Of a stretch of DNA of 64,000 bases, positions 54,301 through 62,850 are shown piece by piece. The first letter of the stretch is position 1. The number at the start of each line of letters is the position of its first letter. The position numbers were made by a program, and so were the translations under genes. The DNA is from Owenia fusiformis (Eukaryota; Annelida; Polychaeta; Sabellida; Oweniidae), in contig CAIIXF020000009.1 in assembly GCA_903813345.2 (NCBI GenBank), positions 23,213,759-23,277,758 on the forward strand, given 5' to 3'. The notes under the pieces are model-generated. The model did no database searches, was not told where the DNA came from, and was given only the letters and a program-made list of their open reading frames with translations.

Positions 54301-57058
54301 ACTACCGGATTTGTAAAAAAACTCCCGTAAAAGTACTGCAATTTTTTTTAAATCTCCCGAAAAATTTTCATTTTAGGTTGGCAAGTCTGATAGATGTAAT
54401 ACACGCAAGCGTAACCATACCAAGATGTTTTAAGGAATGATTAAAACAAACACGATTCATAATAATTAAATATTCAGAATCGGATTTCAAATGAAACGGG
54501 CCTCTATGAACTCGAATTCGGTCTTTTATCTCGGTTGCAAAGGTGATTGCTTTTTGGTGATCAATTCACTGGGAGATGACGACTTATTTTTGGCAAAATA
54601 ATGAAACATAATGTACTATTGTTAGTAAGTTAACGCTTTACAGTACTTTGAAATTCAGTTTACCAATTGACATATTATTGCATCTAATGCATTATTATAC
54701 AAGCAGACTTTACTACCACTACCCAATAAACAATCGAATCCTAGTATTAAAATTCACAGGAAACAACCATTTGCCACACCATGCAGACAGATCGCCTGAA
54801 ATTACATTCGTATGATGCGAGACTCGACATTCACCGGGAAATTAGAAAAATTTTGCTACCCATGAAGCAAATTAATTTTTACTGCTTTATAAATGGTGAA
54901 TGTCAGTCACATTGAGTTCTATAAGTATGAGAATAGCACGACGTCTTGATATGTCAAGGTAACTCGTTTGAATAGTGATGGCGGTGATTGAAATTACGAT
55001 GTAAAGATAAAACCGCAACGAAATATTTGTAGATTTCTTTGAAAAACTAAGAAATATACATCACATATAGAATTTTTCAAAACAGAAAAACATGTATAAA
55101 TAGTAAGGCCTGCAGGTCCGATTCGTCCTTGTAGCATTAACATTGGTCTCGTGTATATCATACAATTAATGTTTGAACTATTATTCGAACTTGTGATCGG
55201 ACATAAGTATGATGTGTACTTCAAGGTAATTAAGTAATACTAGTATCATACTAATGTCCGATCATAAGTTCGAATAACAGTTACCTTTCAAATGTTAATT
55301 GTGTGACATATACGAGACCAATGCTAATGCTACCAAGGGGAATCGGACGTGCAGGCCCTACAATTTATACATGTTTTTTTGTGTTTCGGAAAATTCGATA
55401 TGTGATGTATATATTTTTTAGTTCTTCAAAGAAATCTACAAATATCTCGTTGCGGTTTTATCTTTACATCGTTTTTTTCAATCACCACCATCACTTTTCA
55501 AACGACTTTACCTTAAAATATCAAGACATCATGCTATTCTCATACTTATAAAACTTAATTTGGCTGTCATTTACCATTTATTAAGCAGTAAAAATTAATT
55601 TGCTCCATGGGTGACAAATTATTTTAAATTTCAATCTGTCTGCATGGGGTGTAACAGCTCATTAATATAATTGTGATATTCAGTAAATAATAGCAATTAT
55701 ATATGATATTGTATTTATTGTTCTTAACATAGATGTGATTAGATTGATGTGTCATGCTGGTTCGTGTATTCTAAGTTATGAACTTACTTTGTGTAACATA
55801 TCTTTCTAATCCAGGTCCTGCCCAAATTAACTCATAACATCCAGCAATTTCATCCGTAACTTCAAAGCCGAATATCCACGCCAAAGTAGTTTAATTCGAA
55901 ATTTCAAAGCCGAATATCCACGTCAAAGTAGTTGATTTCGATCAATCAATGAAAACTAAAAATATCGAAATCGACAGTTGCCCTTCGCCATTTTGAAAAA
56001 GCCTGATTCTGAGCAGTGAATATAGTGAGGAAGCTTACTAATATTATCTCCATAATTTTCTTTGTGTTTCAGCAATAGCTGTATTGGCACTCCCTTTTAC
56101 ACTTGGAGCGGTCGTATCTCAGAGTTGGCCATTTGGGACAATTTGGTGCCTCAGTCAAGCCTTTTTATTTAACACACTAGTGATGGGATCGACATCCACC
56201 GTTCTCATGGTGTCTTTGGACCGTTACTACGCAATCATGTCTTCGTTGAAGTACCCTTATGTATTCACGATCTTCAGATGCAAGGTTTTGATTGGTGTTC
56301 AATGGATTATAGTAATCTTGGCAGCAGCGCCACCTTTAGCCGGATGGGGAAAGTATACATTCCAACGGTATAAATATGTTTGTAGTTTAGAATGGAAACC
56401 TGGTCGAATGGCGGATGGTTATAATATAGTTGTTGGTATATTCTTCTATGCCATCCCCACTGGGATAATATGCTGGTGCTACGGAAGGATATTCATTGCA
56501 GCAGTTAGCCACACTAAACGACGTAACAAAGTTTACCCAAGCACTGAAGACTCCACACATACAGCTACAGGAGAATCGAGTGGATCATTTAAAAGGAATA
56601 CCATGTTGTTCGAAGCCAGGAAAAAAGTAAGAGATTTCAAAGCAGTAAGAACCATTCTTTTGATAATATTAACGTTTATGCTCTGTCGAGGGCCGTATTT
56701 TATCATATCAGGAATCGAAGCCCAGGGAATACTCGTTAATCCAAAATGGCAGACTTGCGCCATGTTTCTCCTCTACTCAGAGACGGTAATAAATCAATGT
56801 ATTTATGGATACCTTAACAGAGTTACTAGGTTTGAAATATGGCGAATGGTAAAATTAATTGTAAACCAAGGTAATCAGAGTACAACAATGACAGAAAGTG
56901 ATGAGTTTGCGTCAACAACAACATCGTCATACCGAATGAAGACATTCGGAAAACGAAAGATGGTGCCGTCAATCAACGTTATACCAGTACAATTGAATAC
57001 CATAGCAGAAGTGACAGAGGATGTTGGAGAAAGTAATACAGGCAGTGTGTACATATAA
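42383..57058 (+). CDS. Class A (rhodopsin-like) orphan GPCR, GPR161-like, two exons, 405 aa
   Basis: Exon 1 is 42383-42614 (donor GTAAGT) and exon 2 is 56073-57058 (acceptor GTGTTTCAG); the phase-1 join gives an uninterrupted TM2. Seven hydrophobic segments are visible. N-glycosylation sequon NFT near residue 14; TM1 MANGLMCLVFYKRP; TM2 LNLAICNLAIAVLALPF; conserved TM3 Cys in GTIWC; DRYYAI at the TM3 end; Cys in extracellular loop 2 (YVCSLEW); TM5 CWCYGRIF; TM6 FMLCRGPYF with Arg in place of the usual CWxP Trp; TM7 INQCIYGYLNR in place of NPxxY. No Lys sits at the opsin retinal position. The DRYYA, PPL-GW and IYG-N patterns resemble GPR161, a ciliary Gs-coupled regulator of Hedgehog signalling, but the tail is short. 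The orthology is my inference. The 13.5-kb intron is full of repeats and a LINE. Confidence 0.85.
42800..43190 (+). repeat. Degenerate minisatellite of GGGGTGAAACGTCTAGG-type units
   Basis: About 20 diverged units of 15-20 bp (GGGGTGAAACGTCC, GGGATGAAATATCTAGGG, GAGGTAAAATGTACAGGGG), with a longer-order repeat of about 80 bp around GGAGCCCCCTGAGGGATGAA. In the GPCR intron just after exon 1. Confidence 0.8.
43191..44929. other. GPCR intron segment without recognised genes
   Basis: AT-rich. A short CpG-richer part near 43380-43450, and TTTTTGTCTCACCCTGTA at 44178-44195, which looks like a lone mariner-type right end. Open frames 43186-43581 have no recognisable content. Confidence 0.35.
44930..45143. 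mobile_element. Complete 214-bp GTAGCC MITE inside a microsatellite
   Basis: CAGGCCCGTAGCCAGG and CCTGGCTACGGGCCTG are perfect 16-bp inverted ends. G-runs (GGGGGG) lie near both ends. It is inserted in an AATAC/AATAT microsatellite that continues on both sides, which hides the target duplication. It shares termini with 5617-7947 and 38651-39850. Confidence 0.85.
45144..46470. other. GPCR intron segment before the LINE
   Basis: Contains an AATACAAGT microsatellite (45143-45195) and an imperfect hairpin GAGGGAGATATGTGTATCTT / ATATACACATATTTCCC at about 45433-45505. The LINE 5' end is probably in the last few hundred bases, but I cannot place it. Confidence 0.35.
46471..46869 (+). CDS. LINE ORF1 C-terminal part, 132 aa
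   Basis: Opens at ATG 46471 (an in-frame GTG at 46456 is the first possible start) and ends 56 bases inside ORF2. The segment VRVMRAEIVKNKFCDDKVGC...LLSEKFWPDPSIVCRRWERR resembles the tail of ORF1 proteins of many invertebrate CR1/L2-type elements, which often end in a FWPxx-I-V-RRW block. The usual N-terminal part is absent, so the element is probably 5'-truncated or ORF1 is broken upstream. Confidence 0.55.
   Translation: MEPDVSDVSLRDAVVQHARNSGVRVMRAEIVKNKFCDDKVGCKLCVPETDVHVLLSEKFWPDPSIVCRRWERRAPRAAMRREKPIPVITGYRRQATHADDQSDYDCGIDNLDRMNDAYKPQIDWYEYDNNGL
46814..50473 (+). CDS. LINE ORF2: endonuclease-reverse transcriptase, 1219 aa, intact
   Basis: An apurinic-type endonuclease domain spans about residues 62-310 (FGQWNCRGLG, VVIFGDVNANLG, SDHLPI with Asp302/His303). 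The reverse transcriptase spans about 560-870: PILKAGNKDPCNKDNSRGIT, ATLDIRKAFDTVW (Asp704), MQGVHQGGVLS and YADD (804-807). A C-terminal zinc knuckle starts at Cys1139 (CILCNLC...EHFILRCP). There is no internal stop or frameshift over 3660 bases. It overlaps ORF1 by 56 bases, which suggests reinitiation or frameshift translation. The first 45 residues include an oddly hydrophobic run and the true start may be later (e.g. Met near residue 55). The clade is uncertain: non-LTR with EEP nuclease, CR1/L2/jockey-like. It lies in the GPCR intron, same strand. Confidence 0.93.
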   Translation: MTPTSHRLIGMNMIIMAYNKTMINSYTFLLLVVTLHICTSAPSAEFHSVLSLTMSPHENKLRFGQWNCRGLGASNRYILDILAKCDFFALSEHKLYECNLHKLDDLSNDFVCLAKSSSILDPMQCGTVWGSGGTAIFWRRSLDHMVVPMLELCSDRILCVKLVFDDSALFIFSVYLPQQNCHHTTFTETLDILNDFVERISNDGNVVIFGDVNANLGTLQGSHGVRDTQTQSGIELHNFCLSNELWAVDTNRATLGPVHTFEMLRNGNYYRSYIDHIIVSLPLCGNVSECVILDNEPGNTSDHLPIITTFRDLTSVKHVIQRNDCVGYAWNKLSSDEIKSTYTSSLDLQCKGILNDLRLIGVNNLENCQIDSYILKLVNGLIECSNAHIPIKKFSKHVKPFWNDELTRLVKLKKKRWREWVSAGRPRNADNVIRAQYKSSKCAFRKCFRCSEFMYEQNELNRLYRSESLDQRYYWHLLNKSRNRASRRLSPIKSDNDAIVSDEAGIRDEWRTHFARLATPSDKPHFHSHAKCEIENEIMHIKQTSYFEDNTFFDEPFQDSEVSNAISRLHNNRACGSDTICAEHLKYSNDTVISIICTLFNATMLNEYTPMNFRFGILIPILKAGNKDPCNKDNSRGITLMNMLRKVYDHIVLKRIGSLAKNIMPNLQGASQSHCSAVHTSLLVQETIAHNVEKHRNVILATLDIRKAFDTVWLDGLMVKLHKLGIRGKLWRMLYDNYHKYECAVRVGSSNTLSKPFNVMQGVHQGGVLSMLFYQLYMADLIQDLCEMNIGGHIDDVNCVCPSYADDMTIIATNQKDMQLMLNAAFEHSRRWRYEIHPAKCNFLTFNDMVTDSSVKGHVVLKIGDTRIPKVNFTVHVGIPISSKNDISQYVNDRCTSGKRKFCSLLGLGHKTGGLSPLTASKLYWAFSIPTMLFGAPVINYQASDVEKLELTHREIGKRIQFFPKTSANPSATMPLGWLSIDGYITVLQMMYLWSLLRFNNIYRDITITRLVKMFHVTYDNHADIFSPIRRIFLKTKMLGIENLVKNALDSGYLPSKRSWRLQIVNAVRSVEVKQFFLQCSCYGKLLYLRDYVTDLKPCIWWLICQKYPKCQSQCKTMMQLICNAHVLNTNNFNGSKRCILCNLCETETIEHFILRCPMYEPYRHNIFEALGCRGDSMGVIMKKVLGLSDVSCETLIIVSSCVHKMYNHRANLLALLDT
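50770..51175 (-). repeat. Dispersed hairpin plus TTGGCTGGAAT module, copy 3 (reverse)
   Basis: CACATAGCTAGGCAAGGTGT and GTCCGATTCCAGCCAAT (about 50797-50840) are the inverse of the module seen at 735 and 24550. The hairpin AGCCCAAGACTCAGTGCATT...CACAATGCACGGAGTCCAAG lies at 51050-51173. Confidence 0.55.
51893..54389. mobile_element. 2.5-kb DNA transposon made of minisatellite, 7-bp target duplication ATAGATG
   Basis: CAGACTTGCCAACCT (51893-51907) and AGGTTGGCAAGTCTG (54375-54389) are perfect 15-bp inverted ends, flanked by ATAGATG on both sides (51886-51892 and 54390-54396). CAG...CTG ends and a 7-8-bp duplication suggest a hAT-like mechanism. Nearly the whole body is about 30-bp units CTCCCGTTTTTTCAGAATCT+ACCGTAAAAA. 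A 350-bp non-repetitive block (with CGATCAGTTCGGTATAAGCT) occurs twice about 950 bp apart (52250-52590 and 53198-53540), so a higher-order duplication occurred. The open frames in it are artefacts of the repeat. In the GPCR intron. Confidence 0.85.
54775..55660. repeat. 0.9-kb palindrome (foldback) near the GPCR second exon
   Basis: The left arm (ACACCATGCAGACAGAT, AGCAAATTAATTTTTACTGC, ATAAGTATGAGAATAGCA, GATGTAAAGATAAAACCGCA, TAGATTTCTTTGAA) is repeated inverted in 55235-55660. The axis is near 55225 with under 20 bases of spacer. The arms are imperfect, with scattered substitutions and small indels, which suggests an older event. No ORF. Confidence 0.85.
55856..55944 (+). repeat. 44-bp tandem duplication
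   Basis: TTCAAAGCCGAATATCCACG followed by CAAAGTAGTT occurs twice, 44 bases apart, about 130-200 bases before GPCR exon 2. Confidence 0.85.
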
Positions 57059-57125
57059 GTTATCCATATGTCCATATTTTATTTTTGTAATATAACATTT
57101 ATTCAATTTAATATGTCTTTCTGTT

Positions 57126-57131
57126 ATTAAA
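57126..57131 (+). promoter_or_regulatory. Possible poly(A) signal ATTAAA of the GPCR gene
   Basis: The ATTAAA variant lies 68 bases after the stop at 57056-57058. No AATAAA is seen closer; tentative. Confidence 0.3.
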
Positions 57132-58279
57132 CATTATTATAATCTGTGCTGCACATTCGTCAGAAACGTGTATTACTAGTGTAGAACTAACCAGTAATTA
57201 TCATATGTGTGTGTTTTAAGTATACTTTGGTTTAATCAGAGCAGCACACACGACACATGGTATTCTCTCTTATCATAAATTCACAGGGAATGTTATAAGA
57301 GATCCATTTTATTTAGTAATTTGCACGACTGTCTCAGTACGAGGCCATTTGTCATTCGATGACCCAGATGCGAGTAGAAATAATCTTGATTTACGTCATT
57401 AAATATTCAAAATTCAGTCAAAGTAATATCATATTTGAAATCTACATGTAAAATTACTTCTAGAAATGTGGTTTTAAAAAGTGTTTATCAACTTTGAAAA
57501 ATTAATTTTCTTTGAAAATGTGACTTCTAGCTCGGGGAGATTCCCCATAGACCCCATGCTATAAAATCACAAAAAATGAAATATCTTTTCTTTTAGTGGA
57601 CAGATATTTTGCTTTACTGGACATATTTTCATTAGTATAAGTATTAGACGCATAAGGGTAATATGAAAATTGAGCCACTTAAATTGATAATATTCAAGTT
57701 TAGGGGAACTTTCTTATATACCTGCCATGTTAATTGACCCGAATCAGCCACCTGGTGGTGAAACTGGTAACTACCTACTCGCATTTGGGTAATTATCTCT
57801 TATCCTAATATATATCAAGAATTGATATAATGAAAAGATACGATACAATCTTCTCATCCTTGTTTCTCTAATTTCGTATGACAAGGGTATCTTATAGTAT
57901 AGAGTGGTTAAAATGTTAATTTGTGAAATAAATAATTTCCTTAACAAGGATGGTCGACTGGGTTTATAGAGATGTGTCACGGTAGAGATACAGCAGGCAA
58001 TGTTTGATCTCATTTCAATGCTTTCATCACGTTGATATATCCGCATGTACGGACTTCGACCACCCGCGAACCCTCCAGAAAGAAGACTTGTAGCCCATAA
58101 TTTCCAGTTACTCTATTTAGAATCTTTGGTACTTCCCTGACTGATTATAAGTTCTTTGGGTTTATGGACTAGAGTCGTGTATGGAGAGTACTGTGTGAGA
58201 TGCATAGAATAGTCAGCACTAAAGTCAGTCATGTTTTTCACAATCAGTTTCTGCAAGAAAAATACAATGATCACCATTA
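57132..58279. other. Intergenic region after the GPCR gene
   Basis: AT-rich, no gene or repeat recognised. The minus-strand open frame 57771-58046 shows no domain. Confidence 0.4.
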
Positions 58280-58789
58280 CTCAAGGGGCGAGGAGGAAAA
58301 TTCTCAATAAATGGTGTATAGTTGGTTTGGCAGCATTTTCAGTTAGGGGAGAGTCTTGGATGAAACTTCCACCTAGGTGATAGCTTCACAGAGTGGTAGG
58401 AAGTTCTTTTTTTGAGGAGTTAGCCCCCCACCCCCCAAAAACACCCCACCCTGGGGAAAAAATTGTTCACACTAAATAACCTTAGATATTTTGATGTTTG
58501 TAAGTGACATACATAGATATCATATATATGAATCATTTGCAGTATAATTGATACTGATCACTCCTAAAGAACTTGAATATTAGTACAAAGTATGTACCCC
58601 AGGGGGCAAATTCGTGACTCATTTTCTTACTATTTTGATTCTAACTTTTCAATTAGACACTTAAAGAGGTTGGAAAAATTCATATGAAGTGCCCAATAGC
58701 AGGGTTAGTAAACCTGAAAGATGCAAAGCCATGGAAGAGGTAGGACCTGAGAAAAAAATTGTTGATTTTTCGAAAAATTTGACATTTTT

Positions 58790-59530
58790 GACAGCTGGAT
58801 TTTGTGTATGACTATAGCTGACCCTTATAATTTCTAGATCCATCCCTCTATAATGATATTTATGGTTTTATAGTGTGAAACTAAGATGTAAAACATAATT
58901 TAGATGGGTTTTAAGGAAGTTAAAGGTTTTAAACAAGTCCAAAATTTGAAAAATTGTAAATATAAGGTTTCAAATTTACATATTCCAGGTATAGCCATGG
59001 CTGACCCCTATAGTTTCTAGATCCATCCCTCTATGATGATTTTTATGGTTTTGCCATGTGGAACTAATTTGTATAACACAATTTAGATGGGTTTTAAGAA
59101 AGTTTAAGGTTTTAAACAAGTCCAAAATTTGAAAAATTGTGAATATAAGGTTTTAAAATTACGAATTTCAGGTATAGCCACGGCTGAACCTTATGGTTTT
59201 TACATCCATACCTCTATGATTAAATATACAGTTTTAGAGTGTGGAACTAAGATTTAACATATCCAAAATGAATTTTAAGGAAGTTTAAGGTTTTAAACAA
59301 GTCCAAAATTTGAAGAATTGTAAATGTTAGGTTTCAAATTTATGAATTTCAGGTATAGCCAAAGATGACCCTTATGGTTTTTACATCTATACCTCAGGGA
59401 TGAAATATATAGTTTTAAGAGTATTTAACTAAAATGTAAAAGATACCTAAGATGAGTTTGAAGGAAGTTCAAGGTTTTAAACAAGTGCAAAATTTGAAAA
59501 ATTGATCTCAAAATTGGTTTCAAATTCACG
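58790..59530 (+). repeat. About 180-bp tandem repeat, four units, left arm
   Basis: Units start near CAGGTATAGCCATGGCTGAC (58986), 59169 and 59350, with a first unit from about 58800. Each has TTCTAGATCCATCCCTCTA, GGTTTTAAACAAGTCCAAAA and TTTGAAAAATTGTAAATA. Divergence rises inward. Inverted counterparts are at 62393-62850. Confidence 0.85.
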
Positions 59531-59859
59531 TTATTCAGGTACAGCCTTGAATGAGCCCTGATAATTGAAGGTTATGCGCATAATGGTATCAACTATGATA
59601 TCATAGCTTAGAGACCAGGTGTAGAATATATACCTGTTGCAGCAGTTTTTACATCTACAATACAAGTTCTGGATTTTGAAGAAATATGAATGCATTCTCA
59701 ATGAAAAATATTAATAATATTTATACTGACCACATAAAAAGCTTAATAGCATTCCAAAATCCAATTCAAAAGTTTTGATATCATAACAATTCAGTGTTAA
59801 ACTGACAATATTTGAGCAATTTTGTAAGAAATATGTGATATTTGGTGAAAAGAGTTCAA

Positions 59860-60060
59860 GTAAGACAGGTTAATTTTTCAAATATGAGTGTTCACTGTTC
59901 GAATGAAGAGGTATTCAGATTTCAATTTTTTAAACATAGGAGTCAATGGGAGGAAAAATTGGACTGGGAAAAGATTGGTTGGTGTTCAGATTAGTCAGGT
60001 TTTGGGATGATTGGGAGGTGTTCACAATAGTCAGATGTTGGGATTATACAGGTTTCACTG
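59860..60060. mobile_element. Pogo-like MITE, degenerate
   Basis: The right end TACAGGTTTCACTG with GGAGGTGTTCACAATAGTCA is the inverse of the CAGTGAAACCTGTA...GAACACCTC end at 4575. The left end (AAGACAGGTTAATTTTTC) is weak. Inside the 5.1-kb inverted-arm element. Confidence 0.45.
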
Positions 60061-60309
60061 ATGATATATCATTTATACAAGATGATGAACTAGAACTACT
60101 GTACCAGGTGCATTTGATAATTTTTACCACAATGTTAATACTATGTCAGGAAAAGAAAGCACCCATGATACTTTGCTTGTACAACTTGAAAATCAACAAC
60201 ACTTTAAAATTTGATAAAGGTGTCTACCAAATGAGTAATCCACATAAATTCAAATACAAGCACTTGGCATGCTATTCCCTATGATGCTATTTATAGATTT
60301 TTAGTCAAT

Positions 60310-60460
60310 GTTATTGATCAGCTTATTGGTTTCATTACTTTCTCTAGAATCTAAAATTGACCTTGGGTTTATGAGAGTAGTAAAATGGAATGCAGTTATA
60401 TGGAGTATTGAATTGGCTGGAATTGGACACACGTTGCCTAGCTATGTGTGAGTAAACTAT
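60310..60460 (+). repeat. TTGGCTGGAATTGGACAC module, copy 4
   Basis: CAGCTTATTGGTTTCATT, CTCTAGAATCTAAA, GGAATGCAGTTATATGG, TTGGCTGGAATTGGACACAC and TTGCCTAGCTATGTGTGA in the same order as at 688-805. The accompanying hairpin half is missing here. Confidence 0.65.
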
Positions 60461-61095
60461 GATCTTACGTATATGGATACAAACAGTTCGTTCAGAACTT
60501 AAAAAGGGGTTTGAAATGGAGATCGATGAAACCATACCACAAATTGATAAAACTTTCGTGATCGATGCAATGGCTATGACAAAAGGAAAATTAAGATTAA
60601 CTTATATGTTGAAATTTGGAGAGTTTTGGAAAGCAATATTTGACTACTCCATCAAATCTAGTAAAGGAGCCTAGTAAAGTCTAGTAAAGAATAGATTTCA
60701 TATTAGACTCCTAGTAGTCTCCATCAGTAAAGGATTCTGAAAGAATGCGAAGAATGGATGCTTCCCCTACTGAACTTTAATCCAAAGAAGAAATTACACA
60801 ATTACCTAAAAACATGAATACCTTTTGGCCAAGTCATATAATACAAATTTTCAAAGATTACAAAGAAATTTAATAAAGCAGCATTCTAAAAGTGTGCCAA
60901 ATGTCAAGATTGTTTTAAGTTGATCTATTGGAGAGAACTCAAATATCTGTGAAAATGATAACTGAAATCCCCTGTTAAATTCCACTCTTGAAGAGGCTGA
61001 TTTTAAACTTATTCACTCTGTTTTACATTCAGCAGGAGAACATGTGGGACTGCAGTAATTTGCATCAAATGACACTGATTTTCTAATTTTATGAA
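60459..61095 (+). pseudogene. Decayed fragment of a repetitive ORF (IDKTFVIDAMA ... EEAD ... NDTDFLIL)
   Basis: 60459-60674 encodes QIDKTFVIDAMAMTKGK and FGEFWKAIFDY. After a region with stops in all frames, about 60985-61020 reads TLEEADFKLIHSVLHSAGEH, and FASNDTDFLIL follows at about 61060-61090 after a stop. The order VIDAMA...EEAD-x-HSVLH...SNDTD-x-L-x-L is one I associate with long uncharacterised proteins present in many copies in marine invertebrate genomes; their acidic motifs suggest a PIN/FEN-like nuclease fold. Multiple stops and frame changes show it is dead. It could be the remains of cargo or of a transposase-associated gene of the 5.1-kb element. Confidence 0.45.
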
Positions 61096-61893
61096 TATCA
61101 TTTCAATAAATGTAAAAAATTCTTCAACTGCTAGAAAATGTCATCTGCAAAGTCAGTATGTAAACATTTTCTACAATGTCTGTTTGTTTGAAACATATTG
61201 ATCATATATATCACCATATATACTTTTTTGATCTACATGAAGATTTTAGTGGGACAAGACCCTTTTATCCTGGAGTTCCTAATCTTATTGCACTAACGGG
61301 AGTTTCTAGGCCCGGGGGGGGGGGGTATGATCCTTATAATCCTTATTTTCCCAAATAATTACTGTTGCCTGATGACAAGTTGTTTTATTGGGAGTGTAGT
61401 GATTATAATTTGATAATTTATAATAATATTTTGTATTAGGAGATGATCATTGCTTAATTACAGCATGGGCATAACAAAATATAGAGAAATAATGTTTCTT
61501 TTAATTAACCATGTCTTTATGTATTTTTACAATGTAGAACATTACATCGAACATGTTGATGTGAAAAAGTAAAAATGCTATATCACATAATAAATATCAT
61601 CAAATAATAATTAATTAGTTATAATCCATTTAATCAATCAATTACTACACTGTATACGATATCCCTAAGAGTAGTTACACTTTAGGGGGGGGGGATTTAT
61701 TAACCTCTCATCCCCTTAGGAACTCTAGGGTAAGGTCCTCAACTCTAATGATTTTTCTTTTAACAATACTTGTAACATGGATCAAACCTGATCACAATAT
61801 TTTCAACATCTAATTTCTAAGCTAAAAAGTCATACATTCAAAAAGAGAGACATCCAATGCAATACCTGAAATCGTAAAGGAGGACTGAAAGTA
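61096..61893. other. Spacer of the 5.1-kb element without recognised genes
   Basis: AT-rich, with two runs of G (61312-61324 and 61686-61694) next to related words: TCCTGGAGTTCCTAATC...GGGGG at 61268-61325 and GGGGG...CCTTAGGAACTCTAGGG at 61685-61731 appear loosely inverted. This may be another small element of about 500 bp. Confidence 0.35.
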
Positions 61894-62393
61894 TCGCAAC
61901 AGATTAAGAACAGTTACATGTTGGACTTTTGCTATTTTCTGAGGATTTGAGGAGGTGCATATGTTAGGCCAATGCATTTCCTCCAGGAAAAGCACTCATA
62001 GAGATGATAAAATAATTTCTATTTGAGACAGGGTGCAAACAACCCACCCACATGAATCAATATGTTGTGTTTTGACACACAGTTAACCCCTTTAAAGAAA
62101 TAATGCATTCCATCAGGGGTTTAAAAGATATCAAATATGGGTGACCAAAATTAAGCTGAAAGTAATGGAGCACATGAGTTTTCCCTATGGGAAAATAGCA
62201 GGAAAATATTGTTTTCTGCTTTATCTAAAAGAAATTTATTATTCCTTTTTATGGGTTAACTATGTCTCAAAACGCAACATATTGATGCAACAAAAATTGA
62301 AAAACCAGGGATAAAAGGGCTTGAAAATCAGGACAACATTTCCGAAAAAACACGTGGGTGGATTGTTTGCACCTTCGCTGTCTCAAAGTAAAA
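61894..62393. mobile_element. Foldback of the GACAGTCATATGTTGGATT family, right arm truncated
   Basis: GCAACAGATTAAGAACAGTT, GGAGGTGCATATGTTAGGCC and CAAACAACCCACCCACATGA match the left arm at 38795. The right half stops at TGCACCTTCGCTGTCTCAAA (62388), where the right arm of the 5.1-kb element begins. Its outer right terminus is missing. Confidence 0.7.
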
Positions 62394-62850
62394 CCCATCT
62401 AAATTATGTTTTACATCTTAGTTCCACACTATAAAACCATAAATATCATCATAGAGAGATGGATCTAGAAACTATAGGGGTCAGCCATGGCTATACCTGT
62501 AATTCGTAAATTTGAAACCTTATATTTACAATTTTTCAAATTTTGGACTTGTTTAAAACCTTTAACTTCCTTAAAACCCATCTACATTATGTTTTACATC
62601 TTAGTTTCACACTATAAAACCATAAATATCATCATAGAGGGATGGATCTAGAAACTATAGGGGTCAGCCATGGCTATACCTGTAATTCATAAATTTGAAA
62701 CCTTATATTTACAATTTTTCAAATTTTGGACTTGTTTAAAACCTTTAACTTCCTTAAAACCCATCTAAATTATGTTTTACATCTTAGTTTCACACTATAA
62801 AACCATAAATATCATTATAGAGGGATGGATCTAGAAATTATAAGGGTCAG
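62393..62850 (-). repeat. About 180-bp tandem repeat, right arm (inverse of 58790-59530)
   Basis: Two and a half units with ATCTTAGTTTCACACTATAA, GAGGGATGGATCTAGAAACT, GGTCAGCCATGGCTATACCT and GGACTTGTTTAAAACC; fewer units than in the left arm. Confidence 0.85.

Noticed and set aside
42383-57058. Opsin
   Set aside because: Seven-helix layout and DRY fit class A receptors, but TM7 has no Lys for retinal and reads SETVINQCIYG; GPR161-like features fit better.
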